Below are positions 44,174-57,033 of a stretch of 64,000 nucleotides of DNA, piece by piece. Below the pieces are notes generated by a model. It was not told the DNA's origin and searched no databases. It was given only the letters and a program-made list of their open reading frames with translations. The position numbers and the translations under genes were made by a program. Origin of the DNA: Pilatotrama ljubarskyi (Eukaryota; Basidiomycota; Agaricomycetes; Polyporales; Polyporaceae); assembly GCA_022385805.1 (NCBI GenBank), contig MU277721.1, positions 1-64,000 of the forward strand, given 5' to 3'. How positions within the stretch are numbered: the first letter of the stretch is position 1; every line of letters begins with the position of its first letter.

Positions 44174-46606
44174 ATGTTACAGGCAGACAGGATGTTCGAG
44201 GACAACCGCAGCGTCGTGCTCGGCGCGCTCCTCGTCGCTATCTTCCTGCTCCGGAAGTTCCTCGACTTCCGGCGCGCAGCGGCGTCCGTGAAGTAAGTAG
44301 GACGCGGTGGCGTCTCGAGAACCCGTCCGTTCTTTGACGTGTCGTGGCTTGTTCACCTCGGTAACTCAAACACCTTTGCAAATATAGCAACCTGCCGGGA
44401 TTCCGCACGCTCTTCAGCGACCGGTTTGTCTGGTTCCCGTTCCGCGTGGACGGGATCTCTCCCGGCCTCCAGTCCGAGGTGAACTTGTACAGGAAGTACA
44501 AGGATTTTGAAGAGGCCGGGTGGGACATCATGGCCGGGGTATGTTCCAGCTTACGACGACGTCTCGGAGATGTCTCACGACCGCCGTCTTCTTTCAGGTC
44601 AGCGCGTTCCCCTCTAGCGAGGTCACACTCTACCTCGCCGATCCGGCAGTCATCAAGGTAAGGGCCATCACATGGAAGCGCCGCCGATTCAGCAGCCTCT
44701 GAGCTCCCCCTGACCAGGACGTGATCGGCGCCCGCGCACGCTTCCCGAAGCCTATGGGTCCATACAGGATCCTTCTGGCCTTTGGCCCGAACCTTGTCGC
44801 GTCCGAGGGCGAGGAATGGAAACGGCAGCGCAAGCTCGTTGCGCCCGCCTTCTCCGAGAAAAACAACAGGCTGGTCTGGGACGAGACCGTCCGCATCCTC
44901 TACGACCTGTTCGACAACGTTTGGGGAGAGAAGGATACCATCGTCATCGACAACATCACGGACTTGACCGTCCCTGTAAGCTCTGGAGCACGGCCGCAGC
45001 CTGCACGCAGCCTGTTGCTTGGCACCTGCTGACCGCATTCTAATGTGGGCAGATCACGCTGCTTGTTATTGGTGTAGCCGGGTTCGGTCGACGCATTACC
45101 TGGAACGAAGACGCGGTCGCCCCTACAGGCCACCAGATGACCTTCAAGGTCAGTCACCCGGCATATCCCACCATGCCTTCATCCGTCACGTGTCTGCTCA
45201 CAGAACCCCCCCCAGGACGCACTGAACGTCGTCTCGCGCAACCTCTTCCTCCAGATCCTCTTCCCGCGCTGGCTGCTCCGCTGGGGCACGCCCACGATGC
45301 GCCGCTTCCACACCGCGTATCACGAGCTCGGGCAGTACATGCAGGAGATGATCGACGCGCGGCGCTCGGCCGAGGTCAAGGAGGAGCGCCACGATCTCTT
45401 CAGCAGTCTCCTGGACGCGAATGAGGGCCTCGCGGAGAGTGGCGAGAAGCTGACCGATAGGGGACTCATGGGTAGATACGGTCTCGCCTTGGTGTTACAG
45501 GACGAGATGCTGACTGGGCGCGTTTCAGGGAATGTCTTCATTTTCATGGTGGCAGGTATGTCTTCCGATCATACCTCCCGAATCGCTTCGTTGAGACGGA
45601 CGTTTGAACCCGATATCAGGATACGAGGTGCGTTTATATACGGCAGGGCCATCCGCGTCCCCGCTAACTAGGGCCACCATGGTAGACTAGCGCACACACT
45701 CTCGCGTACGCGTTCATTCTGCTCGCGTTATACCCGGATGAACAGGAGAAGCTATACCAAGCCATCAAGGCGAACCTATCCGACGGCCGGACACCCGTGA
45801 GTGCAATACTATGCGTGACCAACGCCGCGGTTCGTCGATACTTTGTCAGACCTACGAGGAATTCTCCTCATTCTCGTATTCTATGGCGTGAGTACACCCA
45901 CCGGACGTCACTCTGTCCGCCCGCTCACTAGGCTGCGCAGTGTGTTCAATGAGACGCTGCGGCTCTTCCCGCCCGTCATCACCATCCCGAAGCAGAGCGC
46001 AGAGGACACCTCGTTCACCACCACGAATCACGCCGGCGAGAAGCGCACCATCCCCGTGCCCAAGGGCACCTACGTGACCGTCCACACGCCCGGCCTGCAC
46101 AACAACCGTGCGTCCTTGTTATCTGCCATTCACAGCGCGGCGGGTGGGTGTGGACTGACTGCCGTGCTTGCAGCGAAGTACTGGGACGACCCCGACGCCT
46201 TCAAGCCCGCCCGCTTCCTCGGCAACTACCCGCGCGACGCGTTCCTCCCGTTCAGCGGCGGCCCGCGCGGGTGTATCGGACGCGGGTCAGTTCTTCCCCT
46301 TCCCCCACCCATTCTCCTTTCCTCTGACGAATAAATCTCACGTTGACTGTACCGTCGATTCTCTAGGTTCTCGGAGACGGAGTCCATCGCGGTCCTCACC
46401 CTCGTCATCGCGCGGTACCGCGTCGAGGTCAAGGACGAGCCGCAGTTCGCGGGCGAGACCTTTGAGCAGCGCAAGGCGCGCCTCCTCAAGAGCAAGCTCA
46501 GCGTCACCCTCTTGTGCGTACATATTCGCCTGTTACCTGCCTTCGCATAGTCTGATCGGCGTGCCATAGTCCTGAGAGAGCTCCGCTCGTCTTCAAGCGG
46601 AGGTAG
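44174..46606 (+). CDS. cytochrome P450 monooxygenase (P450-4)
   Basis: Close paralogue of P450-3 with the same exon pattern. The anchor is RSVVLGALLVAIFLL, then NLPGFRTLFSDRF. Conserved blocks are EEWKRQRKLVAPAFSE (about 44815), ITLLVIGVAGFGRR (about 45053), FMVAG|YE|TSAHTLAYAF, in which the I-helix is spread over three exons including one of about 8 bp (45550-45725), FNETLRLFPPV (about 45945), KPARFLGNYPRDAFLPF (about 46205) and FSGGPRGCIGRG (about 46252-46288). The last exon reads PERAPLVFKRR and stops at 46604-46606. Everything needed for activity is intact. The alternative downstream ATG at 44192 is possible, but 44174 is the first in frame. Confidence 0.87.
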
Positions 46607-47390
46607 GGTGCGACACGCGTCGCAGTGCCGTGCGAAGGTGACTTTACGACCCGAACGGACAATATACGTGACGAAACCAGCGCGGAGGCTACCCTACGCG
46701 CTACGGACTGTGTGCCTAGCCACCACCTGTTACCCAGCTCTGACTATACCTTCGAGGGTTCATTCTCCGCCCCGCTCGCTTCCCGCTTTTCCTTCAGTGG
46801 GCGCACATGTGGGAGTGTCGCTTCACTTCATGATGTGTACGACGTCGACGGTAGGGCTCCATGGATATACACGGACACGGCAGGGGTATTATGCGGTATA
46901 CATAGGCTACTTGAGCAGTGAGCAACAAATGGGGAGGGGACTGCCGCCGCGGTGAACCAAACTATAGTCGAAAAGTAAGTATACCTGCTGTTGGCAATCG
47001 AGAGACGGCAGCGTGAATAATGAATGCAGAAGATGGGGGAGATGGAGCGCGAGCTATATCTGAAGGAACGAATGTCCGAAAACGCAGGTGCAGTGGCAGA
47101 GAATGTGAAGGATAGCGATGTAGGACAGGCGATAAAGACAGATCATGCGGCTCAAAGATATGAGATAAGGAAGGATGGGGCGAGGGTCATAACGTTTCGA
47201 AACGTGGAAGGCGGGAGGCGGGAGGCAGCTGAGTGTCCATGAGATAGTCCGTGAAGGAGTGTAACTGCAGGCTGAGCTGTCCTGGCCGTACTCATCACTG
47301 TAACGCCGCGACGAAAAAATAGGTAAGCGCTCGAACTCAGCCTCTAGCGCATGGAATATACCAACCGTAACCAAACGAGACAAGTGAAGG
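46607..47390. other. convergent intergenic region
   Basis: This lies between the 3' ends of P450-4 and the membrane protein. A 72-codon frame at 47024-47242 has no recognised similarity and I do not call it. Confidence 0.4.
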
Positions 47391-49543
47391 TCAGGCCTGC
47401 GCGGCTTGAGGAACTTGCGTGGTAGCACCGACTGCTCCAGTGCCACCTTCTGCGTTTTGCTCCTCACGTCGAATATTAGTGTATGCGGGTGGTAGCTCAA
47501 TTGTCTCCGGCTCCTCTTCCGGCGGAGGCGGAACGGTCGGCGGGCCAGCATCGTCGTGCTGTATAATGTTGACCGGACGGAACGAGGGCGGTACAGGCGA
47601 CTTGCGTGTGCTCGTTGAGGGCGCAGACGACCCAGCCACGCGCAATCCGGCACCGCCCGTCTCAGAGGTGCCGCTCGAGATGAAGGACTCGCGACGCTCT
47701 CCACTGGGCCGGGCGGACGAGGCGGCGAGTCCGGCGGGAGCGGCCGTGCCAGTGACGGAACCACCGTGTATCGAAGCAACAGTGGGGTCGGGCAGGACGA
47801 AGGGCTCTGGACGGTAGTACTCGGGTGGACGACCGTCGTTGGATGGGCCCTCCTGGTCTTGCAGGAGGTCGACTGGTCGTTCTTTTGTGCCCTTGTGCAG
47901 ACGACGTCGCCGGACTGCGAAGAGCAATACTAGGGCGATGGCGATTGCGCCGACGACACCGCCTATGACGCCGCCAACAATTGCGCCCACATCTACGTGT
48001 GACCTGAAAGATATTGTGAGCAGCCCGCGCCGTTACTACGGTCAAGAGGACCTACCCGCCGCCGCCGTTACCGATGTTGATGCCGGAGCCATCGGTCGAA
48101 GTAGGGTAGCTTCCGCCGGCTGGGGAACCCGGGGTTGAAGACGGAGATGTACTGTTCAGGCAAGAGACGGTGTTCCCGTCCTGCACCGTATAGGCGTTGC
48201 TGCCGGCAGAACCGAGGCCGCGGTTGTCACCGCCAACCAGCAACACCGTTGTGCCTCCACGTACTGAGGGCGTCCATGAGAACCCGACACCCTGGCCCGT
48301 GACGGGTGTTATGGGGCCCTGAGGAATTTGGAAGGATTCTCCACCAGGGATGACGCCCTGGAAGGTGGGAGTGCTAAGGTGCTTGTATGTTAGTAAACGG
48401 AAAGCCCTTTAGGAAATGGAGACTGTGTACCCTTCAACGCTGTTCTCGTCCCACCATATGCGGGTAGCCTCGCAAGTGATGAGGACTCCAGTGGGTTGGA
48501 TGTGGAAGAGGAAAGCCGGAGATACTGATTGTGTAGTATCAAAGCAGCCGTCAGAACCTGACAGTACGGTGACAGCTGCACTGGTGCCACCGCTGCCAAA
48601 GCCTGTACTATCGCTAACCTAATAAGATATCAGTTTCAGTCATGGGCGTGGCAGGAGACATATGAGGCACAAAAGTTGCGAACGAGAAGCAAGGGAGGCA
48701 ATCGGCTCGAAGCGTCATGGACGTTCAAGCAACAAACGCACAAGAAGCACTGCAGGAACGCGTCTGCAGACAACCAGGAAAGGCGCCACGGGCACGGATG
48801 GATATGCGCCGGCCAACCTCCACTTCCTCCGAGACATATCGTTCTGAATTGCAGTAGCAGGGAGCATGCAGTTGAGGGAGACGTAGATGGGGTTCGGAGC
48901 GGTCGCAGCATACACGAGCGGATATGCCATTTCCGGGCCGTCGGACCACCCCAGCTGCTCTCGCCTGCATGACCGTAGAGCACTTGAACGCAGCGCAAAG
49001 TGCTCAGGTGTTGGACTGGCGACTGGAATGGCCTCCAGCTCGCAGCTTGGGTGCGACAGCCATGCGGACCTTCGTCGCCACCTCTCCTCCTTTGCCCCTA
49101 GCGGCTCACCAGAAGTGACCCAAGCGCGCGTCTTTGCTTCCTGCAATCCTCAGCCGGTCGACAACTGATCATGGGTGTCGCCAACGTTGCCCCAGGGAGC
49201 ATGCATGTACCCCCACAGAAGTACGGGAGACTGAGGGACAAGGATTGAAATATATACTCACAACTGCTACGAACTGAGAGTTCTCGGGGAATTTCAGCTG
49301 GAAAGTCGCTGTCGTGTTGTCGAACGAGACCTCGGTGATCTTTCGCGCTTCGATCGAGTTCGGGAGAGGCGTAGGGCCGATGGGGATGATGAGAGCACTG
49401 TAGGGGGGCGAGCCAGAGCCAGTGATGTCGATCTCGAGGTTCTGGCACTGCCGGGGCGTGTTCTTGAAGTTGAAGGAGTACGAAGACGCGAGCGCCGCGT
49501 ACGGGACGACGGCGAGGAGGGCGCGAATGCGAAGGGCCATCAT
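47391..49543 (-). CDS. secreted/single-pass membrane protein with signal peptide
   Basis: No named family is recognised, but the layout is common in basidiomycetes. A signal peptide (MMALRIRALLAVVPYAALAS, start 49543) precedes a beta-rich extracellular part with NTPRQCQNLEIDITGSG..PPYSALIIPIG, FQLKFPENSQFVAVV, TCEATRIWWDENSVEG and GFSWTPSVRGGTTVLLVGGDNRG. A Ser/Gly/Thr-rich stalk follows. One transmembrane helix (GAIVGGVIGGVVGAIAIALVLLF, about 47935-47990) is followed by basic RRRRLHK, a stop-transfer signal. The cytosolic tail of about 170 residues is rich in Pro and Ser and includes ELPPAYTN, a possible WW or arrestin-binding PPxY-like site. At least four introns. A cell-surface sensor or adhesion role would be inference. 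Confidence 0.72.
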
Positions 49544-52444
49544 GTCGTCGCGGTGGTCAGTGGTCGAGAGACGACACTCCACCGTCCGAACCCCGCGGGC
49601 TGATATGAGGTGACTGTATGCGCGTGTGCGGTCGCGGTTTCGGGTGGATATAATTTTCACACGGTCTGTGATCGCCGCAACTGGTCAATCTGCGGTAGAT
49701 GCAACGTACGGAACGGCGCTAGCGATGGAAGGCTGACCGGCGTCGGGGCTGCTGCGCACGACGAGCAGAGACTCGAGTCCGTCGTCAAGATGTGCGCAGC
49801 TGGCGGCAACGACGTCGGCGGCGCGCCCTTCGACGGCACGATCTCAGTTCTGGTCACGTGGCGTGATGTCACTGCCACGTGTTTCCCGCCATTTCCAAGC
49901 TCAACGCACTGAGCCCCAGCTCACTTGGTACCTCCTCCAGCTTACTTGGCCTGCAGAAAGCGTCGTATTCTGGGTGACAGACATTCTCGCCAACATATAG
50001 CCAATAGCACTATTTTTGTGATCTTTACTGAGACTATCATCGTCGAACACAGGTCTCCGTCGCAATGCAGTTTATTACAGGGCATGTCCAGATCGCATCG
50101 CGTGTGTCGCAATGTTCTTCAACGCGGTCCAGTCGGCTAGCTCAGATGAGCATGCACGACGTCGGTAGATAACAGTCTCTCCAGCAGGGTATCTGCGACC
50201 ATATGTTCAGTCTCATGAGGATGCGGAACTTCTCTTCAATGGTTCCAGCATCCTTCCATGCCTGCTGTCGTGGATGCTCCTGGTACGTAGCGGATACGTG
50301 CACGTGTTCGGTTCATTTGTAGCAGCTGTCGTGGCGTCCAAGGGGACCAGAAACCTGTATTGTGCATCCGCCTCCCTCCTGAGGACCGATCGATCTGAGC
50401 CGGGAAACAGTTCGCCATATGAGGTCTCCGGCGCATCTGTGCTTGGAACAGACCTGCTCGTCGAAGAACTGTTGCTGTGGAATCGTGCCTGTCCCAGTGT
50501 GCCGTAAGCTCATCCGTAGTGCCCGGACGCGAGTGTCGTTGTAGGACGCCGGAAGTCGATTTTTCATGACCCTACTGGCGGCCGTCTTTTCAACGGCTTC
50601 TTCTGTACCTCTTCACGTTGGGGCACGGAGTCGTAGATGTAGTCGTCTTGGCTGGCGCCTCTTCTGGAACGCTGCGCTGAGAGTGATCATACGGCCTGGA
50701 AGTGGATCTGGCGTGGGTTTTCCTGGCAGCCCTGCTCATTTTCGCCCGTGATAATCCATTATTGGGATCCTAGATGAGCCGGCATCGGCACGATTGGCTC
50801 CCTCATTGGGAGGAGGTGAGTAATCGTCGAATCAGCCTGTTCGCATTTTTTCAGAGCGACGGACGCGCATGTAGGGTTGAACGTCATCGCTATTGTGCGC
50901 GAGACTCCCTGCACTCGCGCCCGCGCTCGTCCTCGTGGTAGCCGACGCTGGAGGACAGTGCGTTCCACCCTTCGTGGCGGCAACGCACCGTCTCCCAACG
51001 CCATGACAGGTCAGCTCTCTTTGCCAAATGCGTGTCCGCGCGTCTCAGCCGAACGGTCTGTCCTTTCCATCCCCATCGGTAGCGATCTGCGTGGCGGATG
51101 TGATTGGAACTAGGAGAGGCAAGTTAGGAACCCCGCTGTTAGTACGTTGACGAAGTCTCGGACGGATCGTCACCATGTCAAGGCAGCTTCGACGGAAAAC
51201 CACTTGATGTTCGAGATCAGTCCCCGAGAACCATCAGCTGAGCGAGGGTTGCCCGCGTTCATCAAGAGACTTGCTATCGATGGAGGAACGCGTACATTCA
51301 CGTCGAGACCGAGTCCGTTGCGAGGCGGGAGCGTAGATGGAAGGGTGGATGGAGGTGGATCAGAGTCAAGGGGATGCGGCGCTGAGACCCCTTCGCAGGA
51401 GGTCACTCGAAGTCCACGCGGTGGCCGCATGTTGTCAGCGTGTGATACCTTCTATGCCTGCGTGAGTCATCGAGGGTGAATTCCGAACTTTCTTTAGGCG
51501 CATTGTCCTTGCTGTTGCTGCGCAGCGCATGTATTTGTGACAGGTTTCCCGCCAACATGCGGTACGGAAGAAACAGATGTTCGGGTGGTGGTCCAGACTC
51601 GAGAGCACCTCGCGCTTCGTCCCGAGACGCCGTCCAGGCACGGGCAGACGGAACATCCGCGCGGTACGGTCCTATCGATGAGCGACAAGGTTCAGCTAGT
51701 AACGCCGAGAGATGCGAGAAGGTCAGCGAGAAGTGCACGTTCAGGAGCGAAATGGGGGCACACGGAGAGCACCGGAGCACGAGGTCTGACTTTTATGTCC
51801 TAGGAGGAACAATAGCCGCCTTCGTTGTGATGGAACAAACATCTGTGTGTGCACTATTGTGTCCGCGCAGCCTGGCCAGCAATTGAGACAAAGGAGAAGT
51901 TGGGAAAGAGCCCTCGAATTCCGACTCCGCCTATCGATGCAAACAAGAGCTTGGCTTCCGTGGGCCAGGCGACCGCGCTAGCTTTGACATAATGAGCTTC
52001 TCGCACCGGGTGCGCATGCCAGGTTATTGTGAAGTAGATGGCTCGGAACCATCGTTCGAAAGCACGCGCGAACGCAGAGACCGCCTCGAGTATGCGGATC
52101 CCAGGAGCAGGGTGAGGAAGGGCCCGTGTGGATGGTTGCAAGGAGCAAGAGAGCTCCAGTGCCAGCACTCCCTCCTGTCCCATGACCCCTGTGCATCTCG
52201 CTTATCAGGCCGATCATCTATTCAATTCCAGTATCTTCCTAATCTCGATTTAGCTTGGATTTAGGAGAGTATGCGCACGGCAAATCGCTTTGCCCAGCAG
52301 CCGTCGCCCGAAACGGAAGTCATATGGAGGCAAGAAAATTAGTTGAAAAAGAGGGCCAATAAAATGTCGGAGCCGCCCCAGGCTTGTTGACCCCACCCTC
52401 ATCCCTCCCACCCTCTCTTCCGCCATCAACCCCTTTCGACTTTC
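49544..52444. other. 2.9-kb region without recognised genes
   Basis: Many short frames, none with a domain or a splice-consistent continuation. This is the largest empty stretch. A lineage-specific short gene or non-coding RNA cannot be excluded by reading alone. Confidence 0.4.
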
Positions 52445-53796
52445 ATGCAGTCTTCAGATGCTCCCAGTTGGACACCGCTCCCGACCGCCAGCATCAGCGC
52501 AGGCGCAACCGACTTGGCGGTCCACACTCAAATCATTCCGACGCCGAGCGCTAGTTTGTGCACGGGCGCTCGTGGTGGCCGCAATGCCCCCCGCAAGCGC
52601 TATCCTCAAGAGGTCTACGACATCCTCACCGGTACGTAGCGTCGCTCTCTCAAATTCCCCAGGTTTTCTCCTCGGAAGAATCTACCTTGTTTCGTCGTGA
52701 CTGCCTGAGGTGAACTCGGTTGCTGACTTGAGCGCCGTTGATCTCGACTACTGCACATGCAGATTACTACAACAATGTAACCAAAAACCCCAAAAGATAT
52801 GAACGGGAGTCGCTCGCGATGAGGATCAAGTGTCTCCCGGGATGCGCAGACTACACGCAGGAGAAAGTCCAACATTACTTTGCGGGAAAGCGGCAGGCGG
52901 AGAAACACAAAGCACAGTCGCAGGCCCAGACTCAAAAACCCCCCGTTCAGCCTGGGAGCAGTACTAGCGGCCATATACGTGAGTACATGAGCTCATGCTC
53001 GTCTGGCGGGGTCCCTGTGGGAGTCTCAACGTCCTCGCATTGTTTGCAGTATACCCTTCGCTCGTGAACGACCCTTCGGTCCTACCCAAACTCGACGTGC
53101 TCCTCAACGAGACGCCTAATCCCTCGCTCGTTGTCGCAAACATATGGGCAAGTCGCCTTGGGGGAGGTGTGCTTATGGGCGACATCATCACGTACGCGGA
53201 ATTGAGGCGTGCCCAGGAGCGCCCTGAGAGCGCAGTAAGCGGATGATTCCGTTAGCGCCGGCGACTACACATACTTATTGTGAATCGTCCTGTTCTCAGA
53301 CGCGTGTCGTCGTGCCGTCCTCGCGCTCGCAATTACCTACGCCGGAGTCATCGACCTCACCGGAGCCTCATTCAACCCCTACGTCGCCTGTCGTCGAGAC
53401 CAGCTGGGGCAAGGTCGAACAGGTCGATGAAGTTAAGCATGAGCTGGAGTCTGAATATGAGGACGACGAATCCGGTTAGTGCTTTCGCCGCTTTGAGTAT
53501 CCACATGTACTGATCAAGCAAACATGACAACAAAAATAGTCGAACCAAAATTCGATCCCGGAGCCACACATATCCCCGACGCCCGCCTGCATGTAATTGC
53601 TGAGGAGCTGAACAAAGCGCTGACGATGCCGCCATCACCTATCGGAGAGCATGCGAGACCACCAAAAACCTTCGAAGATCTGTCACAGTGGTTCAAACAA
53701 CAACACGCTGCAACTGCATTCCTCGAGAGCATCGGAAGAACAAATCCCGCCGCCCGAAAACCTCCACTTCCTGTCAACGGTCAAATGCATACATGA
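52445..53796 (+). CDS. homeodomain-like protein
   Basis: Five or so exons. The first ends APRKRYPQEVYDILTG. The next carries YYNNVTKNPKRYERESLAMRIK, then LPGCADYTQEKVQHYFAGKRQAEKHK. Together these resemble a three-helix homeobox whose recognition helix is VQHYFAGKRQ in place of the usual WFQNRR. Further exons hold YPSLVNDPSVLPKLDVLLNETPNPS, an acidic stretch ending ESEYEDDES, and a C-terminal exon (53524-53796) with KPKFDPG-like and FEDLSQWFKQQHAATAFL segments. The basic first exon would bind DNA and the acidic part could activate transcription. The family call rests on a divergent helix only; the target is unknown. Confidence 0.55.
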
Positions 53797-54112
53797 AGCT
53801 GTGCTCATGCACCCGCTATTATCCCCAAGCAGGTGAGCAAATGTACGGCATATTACCTGCATATATTGACAGGACGTGTTCCAGTTTCCCTTCCATTTCG
53901 TTCATCGTATCTACACCACTTCCACGAGATGTCCATCCCTCGTCGCACTTTCGCCATTGTCATTGTTGTCCTCCATATGCTGTGAACACTGCTTTCCTGC
54001 CCGCCGCTGTCCCCCGTCTACCGTAGCCAATACATAGTGTATGTTAGGTTCTATAATCTGGTACAGCATAATCACATTCTCTTGCAGAACTCCGTCCACG
54101 GTGGCACTCTAC
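53797..54112. other. convergent intergenic region
   Basis: This lies between the 3' ends of the homeodomain-like gene and FMO-1. Nothing recognisable. Confidence 0.4.
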
Positions 54113-55765
54113 TCAAAGCCGACTCCTCTCGGGATGGCGCTCCTCCGCCCGCTTCAACAGCTTGCGCATCAGTTCCACCCACTGCTCGGTGCCCTTCTCG
54201 CCGCTCGCCTCGCCGACCCCGCGCACCCATTCCTCCGCGAGCCCGAGTCGTTCGAGGTCGCGCCATTCTTCTCGCAAGACACCCTTCGCGTCGTACATCT
54301 CGATCTCCCAGTCCGGTACACGCGATGGGTGTCCAGCAAATGCGTGCAGGACGTCTCGATAAGCGAACTGCTCGTGGCCGTCAAAACGGTGCCATGCACG
54401 CGCGATCGCCAGCTCGACCGGATCGCCTCGTATTGTGTCGTCAAGATCATCCCGCTCCGTGCTGTCGGAGCTGGGCGGTACCTCCGCAGGCTGATCGATT
54501 CTGCTCGCGGAGACCTGAGCACGTAGGGTCTCGTACCGCGCGATGATCTCGATCGCTTCCTCCGTAGGGCCAAGACTCTCTGGGTGTGCGAACACATGCA
54601 ACACAGCACGCATCTGCGCCTCGAGTAAGGGAAGCGGCGCGACGCGCACAGGCAGACCGATGAACACGATGCTGGAGGTCGGAAGCGCGTCTGCCTCCAC
54701 GAGGGGGAAGATGTGTCGCGCCAGCGGGAAGACGTGGTATGTTGAGTTGTAAAGCTCTCGCGGGAGCGGCGGGACGGGAGGTGGGAGCGCTTGGCGGACC
54801 ACATCGGGGGACAGGAACGGGAAGTTGACTTTGTACCCTGTCGCGAGGACGGCGCAATCGATGCCCGACTCCTCTGTCCCATCTTCGAAGACGACTCGAC
54901 CTTCGGACGGTTCGAGGTACTTGGCTACTCGTCCGCGCACCTTCAGACGGCCATCGCGCATGTCCTCGCGTACGGCGCCCGTGGCGGAGTGCACTACTGT
55001 CCGGCCTGACGCGAGGAGATCGGTGCAGAGGTCCTGGCCGCTGGGCCCTGCGCCGACGACGAGCACGGTCCGTGCATCACCAAAGTCGGACGGATTGCGG
55101 TAATAGACAGCGTGGAAGGCTCTCTTCTCGTCAAGCCAGCGTGCAAGCCCTAGCGTGTTCGGCAGTCGCGGGATCCGGTAGTGGCCGTTTGCGACAACGA
55201 TACGATCGAACGTGCAGCTCTCGTCCGACTTGGCAGTCGAATCCCGGACTGTCACTGTCCATTTGCCGGAAATTGCATCCCACGCCGTCGAGACGACCCT
55301 GGTGTTGAGCCGGATGTGCGGGGCGAGCTGGAAATGGGCCGTGTAAGCCTCGAGGTATGTGAGCACCGTCGAGGCTGGCGGGAATAGTGGGGTGCTCGGC
55401 GGAAATGAGAATGAGGTGTACGCCATGACTGGATGCGGCAAATTCGTCGTCAGAGAATCGTACAGAGGCGTGAGCGGCGGGTCGTCCGTCGGCGGGGCTG
55501 GGAGCCTGCATGCGCAGCACAAAACCGTCAGCATCTCAGACATCGTCATTCAGCGCGCCGAGAGATCTTACCAAACTCCACCGACCTTGTCGCGAGCTTC
55601 GAAAGCGGTCACTGTCCAGAGGCCCTCCTTGAACTGCGGCGAATCCTTGATGATTTTCACCGCGGCGAGCCCTGCTGGGCCTGCGCCGATTACGCATATG
55701 TTCCTCCGGGTGGGATCGTTCTGCCTCTGGAACTCTTCGACCACTGGGTTGGGGATGGTACGCAT
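54113..55765 (-). CDS. flavin-containing monooxygenase (FMO-1)
   Basis: Two exons, 55765-55572 and 55505-54113, join in phase (GVW|LPAPP) to give 528 residues. The FAD-binding motif GAGPAGLAAVKII is near residue 25, and the NADPH-binding motif VVGAGPSGQDLC is in the middle of exon 2 (about 55055). VLATGYKVNFPFLS is the ATG-containing linker typical of FMOs. These enzymes add oxygen to nitrogen or sulphur atoms of small molecules; the substrate is unknown. The C-terminal part is charged and helical. It is a clear paralogue of FMO-2 at 57034, sharing intron position (after the Trp of GGVW/GGIW) and long segments such as YDSLTTN and MxYTSxxFPPxTPLxPPASTVLxYL. Confidence 0.86.
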
Positions 55766-56427
55766 GGCACCGCGTGAGCAGAAGCAGAGCTTGAGGAAAA
55801 GATGCTATATGTACGTGTACTCGAGATATCCATGTTTACGGATACCGGTAGTAGCAGGGACCCCCAGAACCTATTGCCGTAGGTTCGTCGGCTCGAACGT
55901 GATTTTCAGGCGGATTGAGGGAACTATAGTGGCCCTATCGAAAGTGTTCGACTGGGAAAGTACGCACTCGGAGGCCGTCGGGTTGCTGTAGACCTGATAA
56001 CGACGGTGTGGATGGTAGTCGGCCGTCTAGAACGCACGCAACCTTCTCGGCCCCCCGGCCCGAGCGTTCCGCATGAGCACCGCCACAGTCTGCTTTCACC
56101 TGCGCGCCTCTCGTGCGATCCTCCTTTCCTCAGCTGCGAGCCTGCGACTGCCAGTGTGCTTGCGCTTTTGCGGCAGTTATGTCACGCCATGAACTCTGTA
56201 CGGCTGGACAGAAACGCTAGGGACACCGCCTGCCAGCTGTCCCCACTCCGTTGCTCCACCGGTGAGTTTTCATCCTCTGACCACTCATCCTTGAGGCTAT
56301 CTGAGACCCCATCAAGGTGGCCGCCAATCGACCGCTGACGGTCTTGTACCGATAGCGCGATGAGTCCGCTTTGAAATCTTGGCCCGCGAGATCGCTCAAC
56401 TCGTCCACGGCCGACTCGTATTGTAGG
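55766..56427. other. intergenic region
   Basis: Upstream of FMO-1 and before the tannase relic. It may contain more decayed tannase sequence, but I cannot align it by eye. Confidence 0.35.
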
Positions 56428-56754
56428 GAGGACACGGGGCGAGCGCATTTGGCGGGTCGTTCCAAGCCCCCCCCGCTTTCGTCTGGCCCCGAGCATAATA
56501 TCCTCGTGGCACTGATTCGCTGGGTCGAAGAGGGGATCGCCCCCACCAAATTCGTTCTCTGCGAAGTACGAGAACGATCATGCGAGCGAGGGCGTTGCTT
56601 ACACGCGCCCACTGTGCAAGGTGAGTGATGATCGGTGCTCAGCAGGGACGAGATTCGCAGCCGCTCAGACTCATGCGTTCGATGCTAGTGGCCCTCGGTC
56701 ATCCGCTATTTCGGAGGAGCTCCGAACGACGCTAGCAGTTTCGGATGTGCGTGA
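56428..56754 (+). pseudogene. 3' relic of a tannase/feruloyl esterase
   Basis: Matches the last two exons of the intact tannase at 60042-62433. PPPLSSGPEHNILVALIRWVEEGIAP lines up with PAPLSLDPEHNILAAMVRWVEEGVAP. After a frameshift, EGVAYTRPLCK and a retained GTGAGT donor follow. The final exon near 56690 reads WPSVIRYFGGAPNDASSFGCA and a stop, compared with YPSMVRFKGGNPNNASSFECV. No 5' exons or active-site regions are recognisable. It sits between two tandem FMO genes. Confidence 0.75.
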
Positions 56755-57033
56755 AACCAGAAGCCTGGTCAGACACGCATCGGGTAAGATCGGGTACAAC
56801 GAACGTGCCGCTCTCAAGGTGCCACTCTGGATCACCTCTGGTTTTCGACTGTAGGACTCTGCGTCTGCCGCTATGTACATTAGTTTCAGATCGTAGGAAG
56901 CCGTCAAGATGTTGTAGGTGGGCAAAGGCGCTTCATACAACCCGGCATTCTATCGCACAGATCTACTAGTTACCCAAGTAATTGACTTCATAGGTCACAT
57001 CGGAATGCCCGCACTCTATCCCAGAGTTCCCCT

